This document shows, piece by piece, positions 24,101-34,699 of a stretch of DNA of 64,000 nt. Position 1 is the stretch's first letter; each line of letters begins with the position of its first letter. Source of the DNA: Endomychus coccineus (taxonomy: Eukaryota; Arthropoda; Insecta; Coleoptera; Endomychidae); assembly GCA_958510875.1 (NCBI GenBank), contig OY294068.1:14857282-14921281 (forward strand). The letters run 5' to 3'. The notes under the pieces were generated by a model. The model made no database searches, had not been told where the DNA came from, and saw only the letters and a list, made by a program, of their open reading frames with translations. A program made the translations under genes and the position numbers.

Positions 24101-27100
24101 ACGATACGCATATTTATGGAAAATTCTCCAGTTACCGCAGAAATTCTTCAAAGAAACTTTAACCCAATAGGTAATAGGAGCTTGGCTGAAGATATGCCTA
24201 TCGAAGTTAAATCGGTTCACGTCACATATACAAACCGCGAAGAAAACTGTCCACATGATATATTGAAGAACGTGGTGATCCCTCAAGATGATAATGCAAA
24301 ATTTATTGACATGCACTTAGGTAGGCGAAAACACATTTTCATAAGAAGGAAACAAACAAAGCATTCTTGGGAAACTTCCGCATATGGTTTGCTGTCTTAA
24401 CTTTGTCGCTTAATATCGATAGATAGATCTCTCTATGTGGTGGTTGGCGGAGTAGCCTCCGATACAATGGCTATCAACGCTGGTGTTCCTCAGGCACCTG
24501 TATTGGCACCAACTTTGTTTCTGCTTCATATCAACGATCTGCTGAAAGTGATCACCTGTCCCATCCACAGCTTTGCAGATGATGGTACACTATACCATCC
24601 AATGAAGCCAGAGGAGAGGGATGGGGACAAGTTGCTGCAATTAATGGAGATCAATTAACGGAGCAAAGATGGTCGGTGTTCATCAGATATCTAGTCTGTT
24701 GTTCCACCACAACACATTCCAGATAGGCGGACTAGACGAACTCAAACCAGTCACCACTTCACTGTCAAGCTCGAAACCTGCCGAACTTCTTCCTAACAGG
24801 CCTAATTTTTTTATCGAACAGCGAAGTTGTGGAACTCTTCACCTAGTCCCTCCCTATGACTATAACCTCTAGGTCTCTCCCTATGACTATAACCTCGAAA
24901 CCTTTAAGAAAAATACGAATACCTCTCCCTACATTCTATTGCTGGTTCACATTATATGGTTTCCCCCTCGTGTAGTAAAAGTACAAAGAAAAATAGACTT
25001 TCAACCGCAAATCTAATCCAATAATAAACAATTAACTATTAATACTAAAGTCAGTATGGTCCTATGGTATATAACTTTGGATTTCTAATGCAAATGACCT
25101 AATTCGGACAAGTTATTTGTTTTGTAAAAGCAAAATGTACTTGTTGTTATACTTAGGAAAAAGAGCGCAGTTGAAATGAGGTTCAAATATAAAAAGGTGA
25201 TTATTTGAGCTTTCAATTTATTCTTCAAGTATATACAAAGCTTATTTCTGAAATCGTCATCGAAGGCTAGAATAGCAAATAATGCCGATTTTCAACTGCA
25301 TGATTACAGTGACGCTCTAGCGGTGACGGCAACATCATGAAATACTTTTCTGTACAATCTTCTGCCCAGAAATTCTGCTAATTCATATTTTCAGATACGA
25401 TCGCCGCAGAAACATGACGACATAAATTTCAAACAGGACTACATCAACCTATTTTCCGAAATAGCGGTATTATGGGGAGCTAGCTGGAATCTGTCTAGCC
25501 CTGAAATATCACGTACTGTAGCTTTCGAAGAGGAACTACTGAGGGTAAGTTGATCTAAAACGCAACGTATTTGTAACATCATGATTTATTTCCTTTAGGA
25601 AATCAAAATGACTGAACAGGATGGTTTGGAAATAGATCAACTGATGACAGTGAGCGACATTCGAGGGAAGGTACCAGGCATAGATTGGTACAAATTTTTC
25701 TTCGAGCTCACTGGAGCCAAATTTGGGGAGAAGGACATGGTATTATTGAGCTCCTTGAAATATTTACAACGAGTAAATAGATTATTACAAGGAACTCCTA
25801 ACAGGTAATGCAAAATTGCACGCTCTAAATTTACAACCAACAGATCTATCGCATTCTTTCTCATTGATATACATAATACAGGCTATTCCATTGGGAAAGG
25901 CCATACGTTAACTATGGTTAGAAGTGACTGAGGTGATTGTAAATAACTCATACCCGATGGGCATTCGGCCGTTTATAACTCGAGGAAGGGTTTCGCGATT
26001 CGGTCATCTTCGAAATTCAAATTCCTTTTTTGCTGTTCGAGAGTGTGGATATGAATATCATATCCATATATTCTTGATTGGAAAATTGATGAGGTAGTTT
26101 TAATAATCTACAAGTACATTAAACAACAATAAACACTGTCTGACCGCCTACTTAGACGATTTATTCGCTTCCTACATTTTTACGTTTATCTCGGAAAATA
26201 TGTATAGTACAGTCCCGAATCTATTACCGTTGTAGGTTTACAACGTATTTTCAACAGAAATATCCTATTATATCTGAATACCGATGCCGAAGTAATAAAG
26301 TTATACGCGTTTTGACAAAAAACGTCTAAAATCATTTTTAGCTCTGGATTCGAATTCGAAACATATTTTTGCACATCCTGACTGCGCTGTTCTAATAACG
26401 ATTTTAGTATATCCACAAAAACCGCCTAGTTCAACGATTTATTTGCTTCGTAAATTTTGGCGTTTACCTCGCAAAATACGAGTGAGGTATCTTTCGTTAT
26501 TTTTATTTAAGCCGCCTGCTTCGGTAGTTTAGTCTCAGGTTTTCCAGGGCCTGGAAAACGATTACGTGAGTACCTAGGGTAACTGAAAGCTGCCTTCTGG
26601 GTGTGCACGAGTATCCGACTCCGCTGGACTCAACAGTCTTGGACCAGTCCGTGAACCAGACGAATCCCCCTGGTGGAAGTAGTCCGAAATCCTTGTTCTT
26701 CTTTTCCCATTTACAAAATACAGGTCCTCCATATAATGGGAGGGTTGTGGTGTTTCCTTTCCTTAGCCTTGTTAGGCTTTCGCAGTACCATAGTATGTGT
26801 ACTGACTGACGTCCCCTCGTCTTCTTGGCAGAACCTGTTGAGTATACAATTGCAGCAGCCCAACCATGATTCTAGTTGATCTTGTATTGTGGCTTTTTAT
26901 TATTGCATATTGGCGATGTTTCTTCAATGAACTCTTTGGCCTGTTTCATTCCCGGTGCCTTGTTCCACTATTCTCGAGATTAATTTTTGGACCAAGTACT
27001 ATTATATCATTGGCGCAGTACTTTCGCTATACCACAGAAAGGTTCTCGACCAATTAGAGCCCTACGTGTTACTTTTTCGGGCCTCTTCGTTGCCTTTGTA

Positions 27101-30100
27101 CCCTATGTGGCCTGGTACTGAGGTTAAGGACAGTCTGTTTGAGTGTCACTCAACTCTTGGAGGGTTTCTTAGCAGTCCCAGACAAGTTTGGAATTGACCA
27201 GTAAGGAACTGAATGCTTCTATAGCCGCTTGGCTGCCAGAGTATATGGCGATGGTTTTCCCGGAAACTTTTGCATTGATAGCTCTTCGGCACAGTGATGT
27301 ATTACATCTACTTATGTCTGGAATATCGTTACATATGATTCTTTTCTTTTACTTGGCTATGTACCGGGATATCAAAAATTATCTTGGTCAAGGGTGGTTG
27401 TGGAATCTAAAACGTGTGTCTTACTTTACGTTTGAAATAATTATGTCACTGTCACACTGACATCATCAATAACCTACAAATTTCATACCTATTTATTTCA
27501 GTTATAAAACAATAATGAACTACAAATTATGAAATAATTATGTGAACTTTGAATCTTTTCAGAGGTCGTGATAGCCACAATCCGGGTCAAAATAGTTAAT
27601 TTTCCGTAAATCGAATGACGTTCACGTGAGAAGCCCGTAGCACGCGAGTTAGAAAAGTGCAAACTGGTTGTACCTAATACGGCTTTACGACGACTTTTCG
27701 CGTGCCGTTTTCGCTCCATGTAGTTAGATTTAGTATCGGACCGTGCCAGACGTCCCTTCTTTTTTCGATAAATGTCCATTAAATAGGAAAATTTAATTAA
27801 ACCAGTTTGAGCTATTCTCAGATCTCAGCTACGCTTGTCTAACGTGCGACGTACCAAAGGGAATTTTCTCGTGACTAAAATATACACGAAGCGGGTAAAA
27901 GCTAGCGGCCCATAGCCGAAAACACTTTATTCCAACTGGCGCCGCCCGCACAAGGCACGAAACGGCCTCAAATTAACAAGACCGAGGTAAAATGTATAAA
28001 CTCTAACTTACGCGCAGCGAGCTCCTCGAGGCATATGTCAAAATGATTTCGTTCGTAGCTAATTACATAGGACGTTTGGCGTTCATGCAATTATGTTTTT
28101 AGAGAATTCGAACCTTCTAATTCCGATAGGCCACGTGAAAATCACGGAGTCCAAAGCGCCAAAGACTTCTGAGTGTTACAATATTCGTATAAAATTGCGA
28201 AATTTCGCACTTTTAGAAACTTCAAATTAATTATGACATAATTATTCCAAACGTAAAGTAAGACACACGTTTTAGATTCCACAACCACCCTTGATCAAGA
28301 TAATTTTTGATATCTCGGTATATTCCTGCTTCAGCACCTTCCTTGCCATGCCTCTCTGCCTATTATGACTATTTTGACTTTTTTCTCGATGCTATACTAG
28401 GGAGCATCTCATCCGATGGCATCTCCATTATGGGGTCGGCTGTCAACTCATTGTATAGCTCGTTGTACATCTTACCTTGCAATTTGCTTATGTGCGTCTA
28501 CTTGTTAACTGACCTGCCTTGTATGTAAATGAGGAGTGGGGGTATGTTTAGCAAGACTTCAAGAGAGGCTGTTGGGATTGTTCTCATAGCTCCTGTGGCA
28601 ACCAGGCAAGCTTGCCTTTGAATGCTCCTTAGCCTTCGCATCTTCCCAGCCTGCTGAATCTTTGGCCATCATACCATCGAGCCATATGCTATCATGGGTT
28701 TAATGAACCTGGTATATAGCCATGTGATAATTTTTGATTGTAGCTCCCAGTTTTTCCAATACATTCTTCTGCATAGGTTGACGGCTACTGTGTTCTTTTG
28801 GATTGTTTTCTGTAGGTGTTGATTTCATGTCTCTCACAGTTACATTCATATCCTATATTAGCATACGGATCTACCCTGTATCTATGATGAATTATGAACT
28901 CACACTCGCGTATGAATGAGAAAATAAAATATAACACTATAATGTTAATCACCCACATGTTTCAATCAAATTTAAAACCTTCATCATAGGTGGAATTCGC
29001 AATATAAGAATATCAAACAAAACTATTGCTGTGAATGAACGATAAAAATGAATCATAAGTAGAATTCAAACAAACATTTGTGAATCCCAGTCTAGAGCAT
29101 TAGCCAAACACGCCAGTATGATCGTCAAACTTATATATACATAATTAATTACCAAGTCTCCTTATTATCATATTTATATCACAATTTGATGTGAAAAAAT
29201 GATTTTAAAGTAGCCCCGTGGTCCCCTTTTATTTTTTAAGCGAACACGACAAGGTTGATGTATCCTCTTGGACAGTTAGAATAAATACAAAAACGAATTA
29301 AGCCATCCAACTTCGCTCTGAAACATGTAATTATCTGCAACTGTTTCAAGCATATATTTGAATATTTAGCTAATTCCTCAACATTCACTTAAACTAATTG
29401 TACATTCTGTATTCGCTTAACCGCTAAGTTAAATATTCCAAAATGCAAATCATATTCTAACACCGACAGTTATTTGCAGAATCCTGCAGGACTACGTTAT
29501 ATGGAAAATAATCCAGAAGTTATCGCCTTTTCTGTCATGGCAAATACGAGGCAGGATAGAAAACTTTAATCGAATCCACAATGATAGCTGGAAACAGTCG
29601 AAACGGGAAGATTTTTGTTTAACCGATAGCAAAAACGAGTAAGTTTCTATTTATTTCACAAGACTTGTTGAAAACTACGAGGGCGAGGTGAATAGTCCGC
29701 GAAATATGAAACAGATGACACCACAATCGAAAATCCCATGTGACATTTGTCATTTACCATCTTTAACTAGAGCGCATTGAAATTTTCAGACTGACATGTC
29801 ATTCAGTTGTTTTGACACCCATCAAAAGCAAGCAAGCAGCCTTGAAGATTTTTGTAAACATGGAAAAATTTGAATTTCGCGTCTTGATTAAACATTATTT
29901 CTTTCGAGGAAAAAACATTACGCAAACCAAAGCATCGCTTGTTAAACGTTATAGAGACTCTTCACCATCGATTGGAATGATTCACAAGTGGTTTATTGAT
30001 TTTCGTTTGGTAGTATAACCACAAAGGACGCCGAATGTTCTGGTCGTCCAATTGTGGTTACAACGCCAGAAATCGTTGATAAAATCCATGATATGATATT

Positions 30101-33100
30101 GGACGGTCGCCCGGTGAAAGTGGACGAGATTGCTGAGGCGATGGGCATCTCAACCGAATGAGTACGGAACACTGTGCATGCATTTTTGATTATGAGAAAG
30201 CATTTTCTCTCTGTTGACAACAAATGCTACGTGTGACAACTTCAAAGGAGTGTATGGCGATGTTCACGAGCGATAAACAAGACTTTTTGCGCCGTTTCGT
30301 AACCGTGGACGAAACATGGATCCATCACAACATACCAGAGATCGAAGAACAGTCGAAACAGTGGACTTGTCCTGGCGAATCGAAGCCGAAAAAGGCCAAA
30401 TTGGGTTTATCGGTCAACAAAGTCATGGCGACAGTTCTTTGGGATGCAGATTCCCAAGTATTAGTTTAACGTGAAGTGCCTGCCCCGAAGGCTTGGAATC
30501 ACGCCGAATCCGCGAGGTAGGAACCTGCCAGTATGTCCGGGAAACGAATTCCCCGGGACGTCGCTGGTAAGAGCTGGACCGTTTCCAAGTCCCTACTGGC
30601 TCTGCAGTGTCAGTGTCCGAGCTGAGAACGCAGCTCACCCGTCGAAGGTGATGGATTGTAGCCCAACTCCAACACCCGCTAGCCAGCATGCGGCTTTCAA
30701 CCACTGCCGACAGAGATCAACGCCTTATTGTAGAGGAGACAGTCTTTCGAACCGACTGAGCCACTCTCACGCTGCCTACTCGTGTTCAGTTTTATCAACT
30801 TTCGTTTCACGATTTTTGGGATGCACACGGTATTATCCATAATCGATTGAAAAGGGCAAAACGATCCTCGGCGTATATTATGCAGAGCTGTTGGATCGAT
30901 TCGACGCCGATTTGAAGCAAAAAAGCGGCCGCATTTAGCGAAGAAAAAGGTGCTCTCCCACCAGGACATCGGCGCACAGGCCCACAGTCACAATGGTGAA
31001 AATTGCATGAATTGTTTCGTCATCCACCATATTCTCCAGATTTGCCCCCCTGCGATTTTTATATATTACCCAACTTGAAGAAATGGCTCATCAAACAAAA
31101 ACCTATTTTGAAGGATTGCCGAAATCGTATTAATTGGAAGGGATCGAAATATTCGAAAAAAGTTGGACGAAGTGTATCGAGCTACAAGGAATTAAAAAAA
31201 GATTTGACCAAATAGATCATTTCTTGTTCTTGATTTTTCACCTTGCCCTTGTACATGAGCAATAAAAAAGCCTTTATGTCTAATATCAACTATCCAAAAT
31301 AACGCAAAGAGAGAAGTCGAAGTAATTCATGAATTTTTCTATAATTATCGGAACTAATAATCATCTCTTATGATCACCAATCAAGTCCAATTCCTTCTCG
31401 GTACGAATTTCCTTTCGAGAGATAGAAGAAATGCTCCTACGTTAAGCCAATTCGATTGTTTTGTAAAAGTATCACTTTTCAGTCGATATTACGATACCAT
31501 CTAATTACCTTGATCGAATTTACAGATTTCCTCACGCTGCGGAAATAGAGTTTCTTCGTAACAATGCGAAATATAATAAGCGATCGAACATTGTTATTAT
31601 GATAAACAATATCAAACAACAACTTATCAATCAGCTCAATACAAGTACTTGGATGGATACCAGAACGAAAACCAAGGCTATTGATAAAGTAAAAGGTATG
31701 AAGGAGATCTTTGGAGGTCCGAAATATTTATTTGAGGAAGGTGTATTCGAAAGGGCATTAGGTTTACTCCAGGTACAGTTTCAAATAGTTGAACGTATTG
31801 CTTTCTAGATTGCCTGATTACATTATTACCATTTCAGTTTGAATTTACGTCCAAGAATATCATTGAAATTGTTCTGGAAAGAAATTCAAGACGTAGCAAA
31901 GAAAAATTCTTCTACTTGAATGACGTTTCTCCTCAGCCTATGGATATCTCGGGATTCAATGCTACAGCAGCCTTTCCAATTTTCGATCGCGAGATAAACA
32001 GATTAGGTGAGAAGATTCTCAGATGGACAGACGACAAACTTATCATTTTCTCAAGCTTTCAGAAATAATGTTTATTAGATTATCACTATAAATAAGAAAT
32101 AATTACCTTTATCCACCAAAAATACTGTGGAAGGACTGAGGGCCTATCGCTACCAAGTAGCCATCATCAGAGTAACCTAAATTATAAATCAAAATGTGCC
32201 TGTTTGAATTCTATTTGGGGATAGTAACCCAAATAAGGGGTTACCCTCAGCTGCAGATAAATTGGAATTTGATAAATTGCTTTTTCGTTTATACATATCC
32301 ATCCCTGAACTGTTTCATAGTACATAACACACCAATTTGTTGCAAACTATCAGTGAAATTATTTTTCTGGGATGGCAACAAAATGTAAAAGCTTGTAGAA
32401 TGTAACAGAAATAGATTCCCTCCCTCTGTTCCTTCAAACGTTCATCCATCCGATAGTGCATTTCGCTTACCCCAAATTTCAATTCCGTAATTGAAAAAAC
32501 TATGGAGTAACGAAAAGAAGACATCAATTATCGAAAAGAAGACATTACGCTCAAATCTGGAACATAAGTGTCCAATGATTAATTTGAATCATTATCATTG
32601 ACTATTTTACTATGAATTGGTAAATGTTACTACTCCTGTCCAACTGTTTTCAATTTTGAATTATAAATCAAAACGTGTCTGTTCAAATACTATTTGGAGA
32701 TAATAATGTAAGCAAGAGGTTACCATCAGGAGATAAATCGGAATTCAAGAAATTGCTTTTTTGTTTACACCCTCTCACCCCTACTAAATTATCTAGTTGT
32801 TCATCCGTAGTGTTTTAAAAGTGATAAGCTTTCTTAAGAAATGGTGTGTCCTGTATTCAAAATATGTTCGGCTAACGCTGATTTTTCACCTATATTTTTC
32901 TTTATATGGGCAAAATGTTCCTTTTACCGAGTTAGAATGTTCCTTCTAGTTTGACCCACAGAGCATTTTGAACACGACTCACAATCGATTCTGTTAATCC
33001 TGGATTTAACGAGGCCCGGAACTTTATCAAAGGTGATGCCTAAACGGTTTTTAGCTTATTCTTACATCTATAAATTTGTTGCATTGCAAATTTAGAAAAC

Positions 33101-34589
33101 AAATAATGGCTCTAATTTGGTTAGTTGACTCAATTTCCTTTTGGTTTAGAAATTAAAGTATTGATCAAAGATATCTCATAACCATTGTCCAATGCTATTT
33201 GCTAAAGTTGTTATAATTAATTGATAATAGCTCCATTTAGTGGTCTTGTTTATAGAGTATTGAACGTCCCTTTGAGTCAGCAAAATTATGACAACGAATT
33301 CAAGAAATGTCAGCAAATAGCGTTGGATAATGGTTATGACAAATCTTTGATCAGTAATTTAATTTCTAAACTAAAAAGAAAATTGGAACGTAGCCAACTA
33401 ATCCAATTAGAGTCATTATTTTCAAATACTTCAGTAAAATTCAAAAGTTTCACATCCTTCTGTAATTAATAAATTTGTTTTCTAAATTTCCAATACAACC
33501 AGTTTATAGATGTGAGAACAAGCTAAAGAACCGTTTAGGCAACAGCTTTGATGAAGTGTTCAAAATGCTATGTGGGTCAAACTAGAAGGAATATTTTAAC
33601 TCCGTTTAAGGAACATTTTGCTCATATAAAGAAAAATAATGTTGAAAAATCAGCGTTAGCCGAACATCTTTTAAATACAGGCTACACCATTTCTCAAGAA
33701 AGTTTATCACTTTATTATTATTTATTAAATTGTTTATATCATAATCCCCAAATAGTATTTGAACAGGCACATTTTGATTCATAATTTAGTTTACTCTAAT
33801 GATGGCTACTTGGTAGTCAGCATTTTTAGTCGATAAGGGTGATTATTTCATATTTATAGTGTTATAATCCACAATGTGAACTCTTTTATAACTTATTATC
33901 TTATCTTGAAATCACAGTTATTCCACCCAGTCTTTTCCAAGATGAATATTTCAATTTACAAAGACCGAATTATTTCAACTACGCCATCTTGGGAAATTTG
34001 ATCACCAGAGCCCTACTTCAAGGGTTCGGGGAAGCCGGCAGTTTTTCCACAATTAATGGTAGATCTGTTCGTTGGTGGGAGATAGAAACTATCAATAAAT
34101 TTCATGATAAAATGCAGTGCGTAAAGGACGAATTGCAGAATTTCTCTTCGAATTTGAGGGTGAGTATCTCTAAAATGATGTTTTCAGTTTCAAAACAAAT
34201 GGAAACAGTTATTCTCGTACTCATCACCCTGTTGGCTTCATTTGTAGATAAACGAACCGTTTATTCTGGAGAAGAGCTTCATCGATTTCATTGCTGCCGA
34301 TTTAACGTACATGGCTTACAAGCAATGGGTCAAATTACATGGTATAGAAAAGGCTTTACCAGGGTTTCCACAAACTCCACATCAAATATTTTGGATCGAC
34401 TCCGCCAAGCCAATGTGTCAAAACGAAGAATATCTGACTGGAAGTCCCTTCGTGGACGGAGAAAACTCACATCTCTTTTCTAGATATAGAATATTAGCTT
34501 CTTTTAGAAATTCGAAATATTTCGGCGTAGACTTCACATGCCCAGATAGCAGTTATATGAATCCCAAAACTAAGTGTCACATTTTGTAG
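18145..34589 (+). CDS. Neprilysin-like (M13) gene 3, predicted pseudoenzyme, 9 exons
   Basis: Exons: 18145-18304, 22470-22951, 25395-25544, 25599-25804, 29480-29638, 31526-31772, 31838-32006, 33918-34159, 34248-34589; 718 codons, no internal stop, with the same intron phases as genes 2 and 4. An acidic cytoplasmic tail (residues 1-32) precedes a strong hydrophobic anchor (LLLILIVVVCVIIALLTLLF). Exon 2 carries CDSPEC...QKPCEDFYTYVCG; exon 6 carries TWMDTRTKTKAIDKVKGM, a hallmark M13 helix. In exon 8 the HExxH position aligns to RALLQ (555-559), and in exon 9 ENxxD aligns to KSFID (614-618), so all three zinc ligands and the catalytic Glu are lost. NAFY is not recognisable. The His/Arg pair near the end (HLFSRYR) and the terminal Cys motif (SYMNPKTKCHIL) remain. 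A type II membrane protein without peptidase activity is inferred. The introns hold a foldback, two mariner-type elements, RT fragments and Penelope pieces. Confidence 0.88.
18595..19842. repeat. Long palindromic (foldback) element in intron 1 of gene 3
   Basis: Left arm text such as 'cttctatggaccatggaggtc', 'cttcgtgactactgaccgacactt' and 'ctattctcaacaccctttttga' returns inverted at 19700-19842. Arms of about 550-600 bases flank a short centre near 19200, and inner text ('ttttcacgtgattatcgtttta') is also mirrored. The arms include a variant of the GGGTCGCTGAACACGAATCC word (near 18785 and 19640). No coding capacity is evident; open frames inside are palindrome artefacts. Confidence 0.85.
19850..20635. 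other. Intron 1 stretch of gene 3, nothing recognised
   Basis: AT-rich, no coding or repeat pattern that I can name. Confidence 0.4.
20641..22368 (-). mobile_element. Tc1/mariner-type element 2, decayed, with nested foldback arm
   Basis: Ends are inverted: TATACAGGGTGAGGCAAAAA at 20641 and the mirror (gttaacatctttttg...tcaccctgtata) ending 22368, flanked by TA. Minus-strand coding remnants lie at both ends: near 22350-22200 a start like LTVYERLNILRQFF, near 22070-21900 LSRETNISQRSL and SGMKPYPVHY, and near 20880-20650 a C-terminal part with ARSPDLTPCDFSL. The middle (about 21520-21900) is a copy of the flank and left arm of the foldback at 18480-18870, so the element was itself invaded. It lies in intron 1 of gene 3 and has no intact transposase. 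Confidence 0.75.
21520..21900 (+). repeat. Second copy of foldback left arm and flank
   Basis: Shares long near-identical text with 18480-18870, including 'gaaatggtttatttatattcgattg', 'gcacgat.ttctatggaccatggagg' and 'tgggttccaggaggt'. Only the left arm is present here. It lies inside mariner-type element 2. Confidence 0.8.
22970..23600 (+). repeat. Dispersed repeat containing GTGAGCGTAGCGAA
   Basis: About 600 bases directly after exon 2 of gene 3. Internal features include GAGTGAGCGTAGCGAA at about 22996 with a partial second copy near 23391. A clear inverted relative lies at 36645-36965 (shared 'gtgtagcggc.aaatggtgaatg', 'agatatgatgctcgaa', 'cgagttat.gagca.agcggttc.tcg'). No protein-coding pattern is seen; it looks like a non-autonomous repeat. 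Confidence 0.7.
23600..24025. other. Intron 2 stretch of gene 3, nothing recognised
   Basis: No motif or repeat identified. Confidence 0.35.
24030..24375 (+). pseudogene. Jockey-like RT fragment (CFVDD motif)
   Basis: In shifting frames: AGVSQGNILYTADLPTSYCF, VDDTHIYG, then in the next frame LQRNFNPIGN...VHVTYTNREENCP, VVIPQDDNAKFIDMHLGRR and a KRKQ-like end. This series (VSQGSVL, FADDT, LGMHLDRRLTW) is typical of Jockey-clade reverse transcriptases. An internal deletion between the SQG motif and the next domain and at least one frameshift show it is dead. It ends where another RT family begins near 24400. Confidence 0.65.
24400..24900 (+). pseudogene. Non-LTR RT fragment, family A (deletion derivative)
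   Basis: The frame 24437-24658 reads VVGGVASDTM, AINAGVPQAPVLAPTLFLLH, INDLL and HSFADDGTLY, the palm of an RT with FADD intact. It then jumps by internal deletion to the C-terminal tail (FTVKLETC-like, FFIEQRSCGTLH) that also ends the family A copy at 45590-46750. A short tandem duplication ('ctccctatgactataacctc' twice) lies at 24850-24897. Confidence 0.7.
24900..25390. other. 3' part of intron 2 of gene 3, nothing recognised
   Basis: AT-rich intron sequence ending in ttttcag before exon 3. Confidence 0.4.
25805..26555. other. Start of intron 4 of gene 3; diverged direct repeat
   Basis: A segment with 'accgcctacttagacgatttattcgcttc' near 26145 recurs, diverged, near 26424 ('accgcctagttcaacgatttatttgcttc'), about 280 bases apart. 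No coding signal. Confidence 0.45.
26560..27340 (-). pseudogene. Non-LTR retrotransposon RNase H domain (I/R1-like), 3' half
   Basis: On the minus strand, in several frames: FVWFTDWSKT (the first RNase H Asp region, near 26640) and, closer to 27150, PGHIGYKGNEEA, the C-terminal RNase H motif, followed by WSRTFLWYSESTAP-like and FIEETSP-like tail text. The fragment is split from its upstream RT half at 28330-28850 by the inserted element at 27341-28326. Frameshifts make it inactive. Confidence 0.6.
27341..28326. mobile_element. ~0.98-kb element with ~100-bp terminal inverted repeats
   Basis: The text GGGATATCAAAAATTATCTT...'caagggtggttgtggaatctaaaacgtgtgtcttactttacgtttg' at about 27350-27440 returns inverted at about 28245-28320. 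The interior has no transposase frame, so it is non-autonomous. It sits between the RT part (minus strand, 28330-28850) and the RNase H part (26560-27340) of one retrotransposon, which dates its arrival after that insertion. Confidence 0.75.
28330..28850 (-). pseudogene. Non-LTR retrotransposon RT thumb/C-terminal fragment
   Basis: A minus-strand frame reads AVNLCRRMYWKNWELQSKII, TWLYTRFIKPMIAYGSMVWW, KMRRLRSIQRQACLVATGAM and RTIPTASLEVLLNIPPL. This is the well-known region between the RT palm and RNase H in I/R1-type elements. It continues across the inserted element into the RNase H at 26560-27340. No intact frame remains. Confidence 0.75.
28860..29475. other. 3' part of intron 4 of gene 3, nothing recognised
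   Basis: AT-rich. It ends at the tatttgcag acceptor of exon 5. Confidence 0.4.
29800..31260 (+). mobile_element. mariner element 4 (classical mariner transposase), broken, with nested SINE
   Basis: The + strand carries a recognisable mariner transposase in pieces: EKFEFRVLIKHYFFRGKNIT at 29860, a helix-turn-helix with SIGMIHKWF, then TPEIVDKIHDMI, a deletion, RVTTSKECMAMF, FVTVDETWIHH (first Asp), and KVMATVLWDA. After a SINE-like insert it resumes with FWDAHGII, LLDRFDADLK, SHQD (second Asp region) and PPYSPDLPPCDFY (third Asp), and ends near 31215. Frameshifts, a deletion and the insert kill it. It lies in intron 5 of gene 3. Terminal repeats were not located with confidence. Confidence 0.8.
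30475..30815 (-). mobile_element. tRNA-derived SINE-like insertion inside mariner
   Basis: A block of about 340 bases, clearly more GC-rich than its surroundings, interrupts the mariner transposase between two copies of the LWDA/FWDA codons. On the minus strand it starts GAGAGTGGCTCAGTCGG, containing an A-box-like TGGCTCAGTCGG (30752-30763), followed about 50 bases later by a degenerate B-box GGTTGAAAGCC (30692-30702). This is the layout of a tRNA-derived SINE. The short 'tggatgca'-like text at both edges suggests a target repeat but is not exact. Confidence 0.55.
32120..33845. mobile_element. Penelope-like element cluster with inverted copies (intron 7 of gene 3)
   Basis: Two C-terminal pieces face away from each other. 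On the minus strand (33065-32815) one reads GQTRRNILT...KEHFAHIKKN, KSALAEHILNTGHTIS. On the + strand (33190-33784) the other reads SGLVYRVLNVPLSQQNYDNE, QIALDNGYDK, then CSKCYVGQTRRNILT, KEHFAHIKKNNVEKSALAEH and LLNTGY, a GIY-YIG domain. A 130-base segment with 'aattataaatcaaaa.gtg.ctgtt.aa' occurs directly at about 32178 and 32655, and inverted at about 33755. Terminal duplications of this kind are typical of Penelope-like elements. Decayed hammerhead-like text lies at both outer ends (near 32165 minus and 33797 plus). Confidence 0.7.
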
Positions 34590-34684
34590 AATATCGTCTA
34601 GAACAATGATTAATGTGTTAATAGATCTCTGGAGACTTAATTGTATGATCGTTTCGAAAGCATCACATTCATTTTGTGAAACGT

Positions 34685-34690
34685 AATAAA
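34685..34690 (+). promoter_or_regulatory. Polyadenylation signal AATAAA of gene 3
   Basis: AATAAA lies about 96 bases after the gene 3 stop codon. Confidence 0.65.
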
Positions 34691-34699
34691 TACTTGAGG

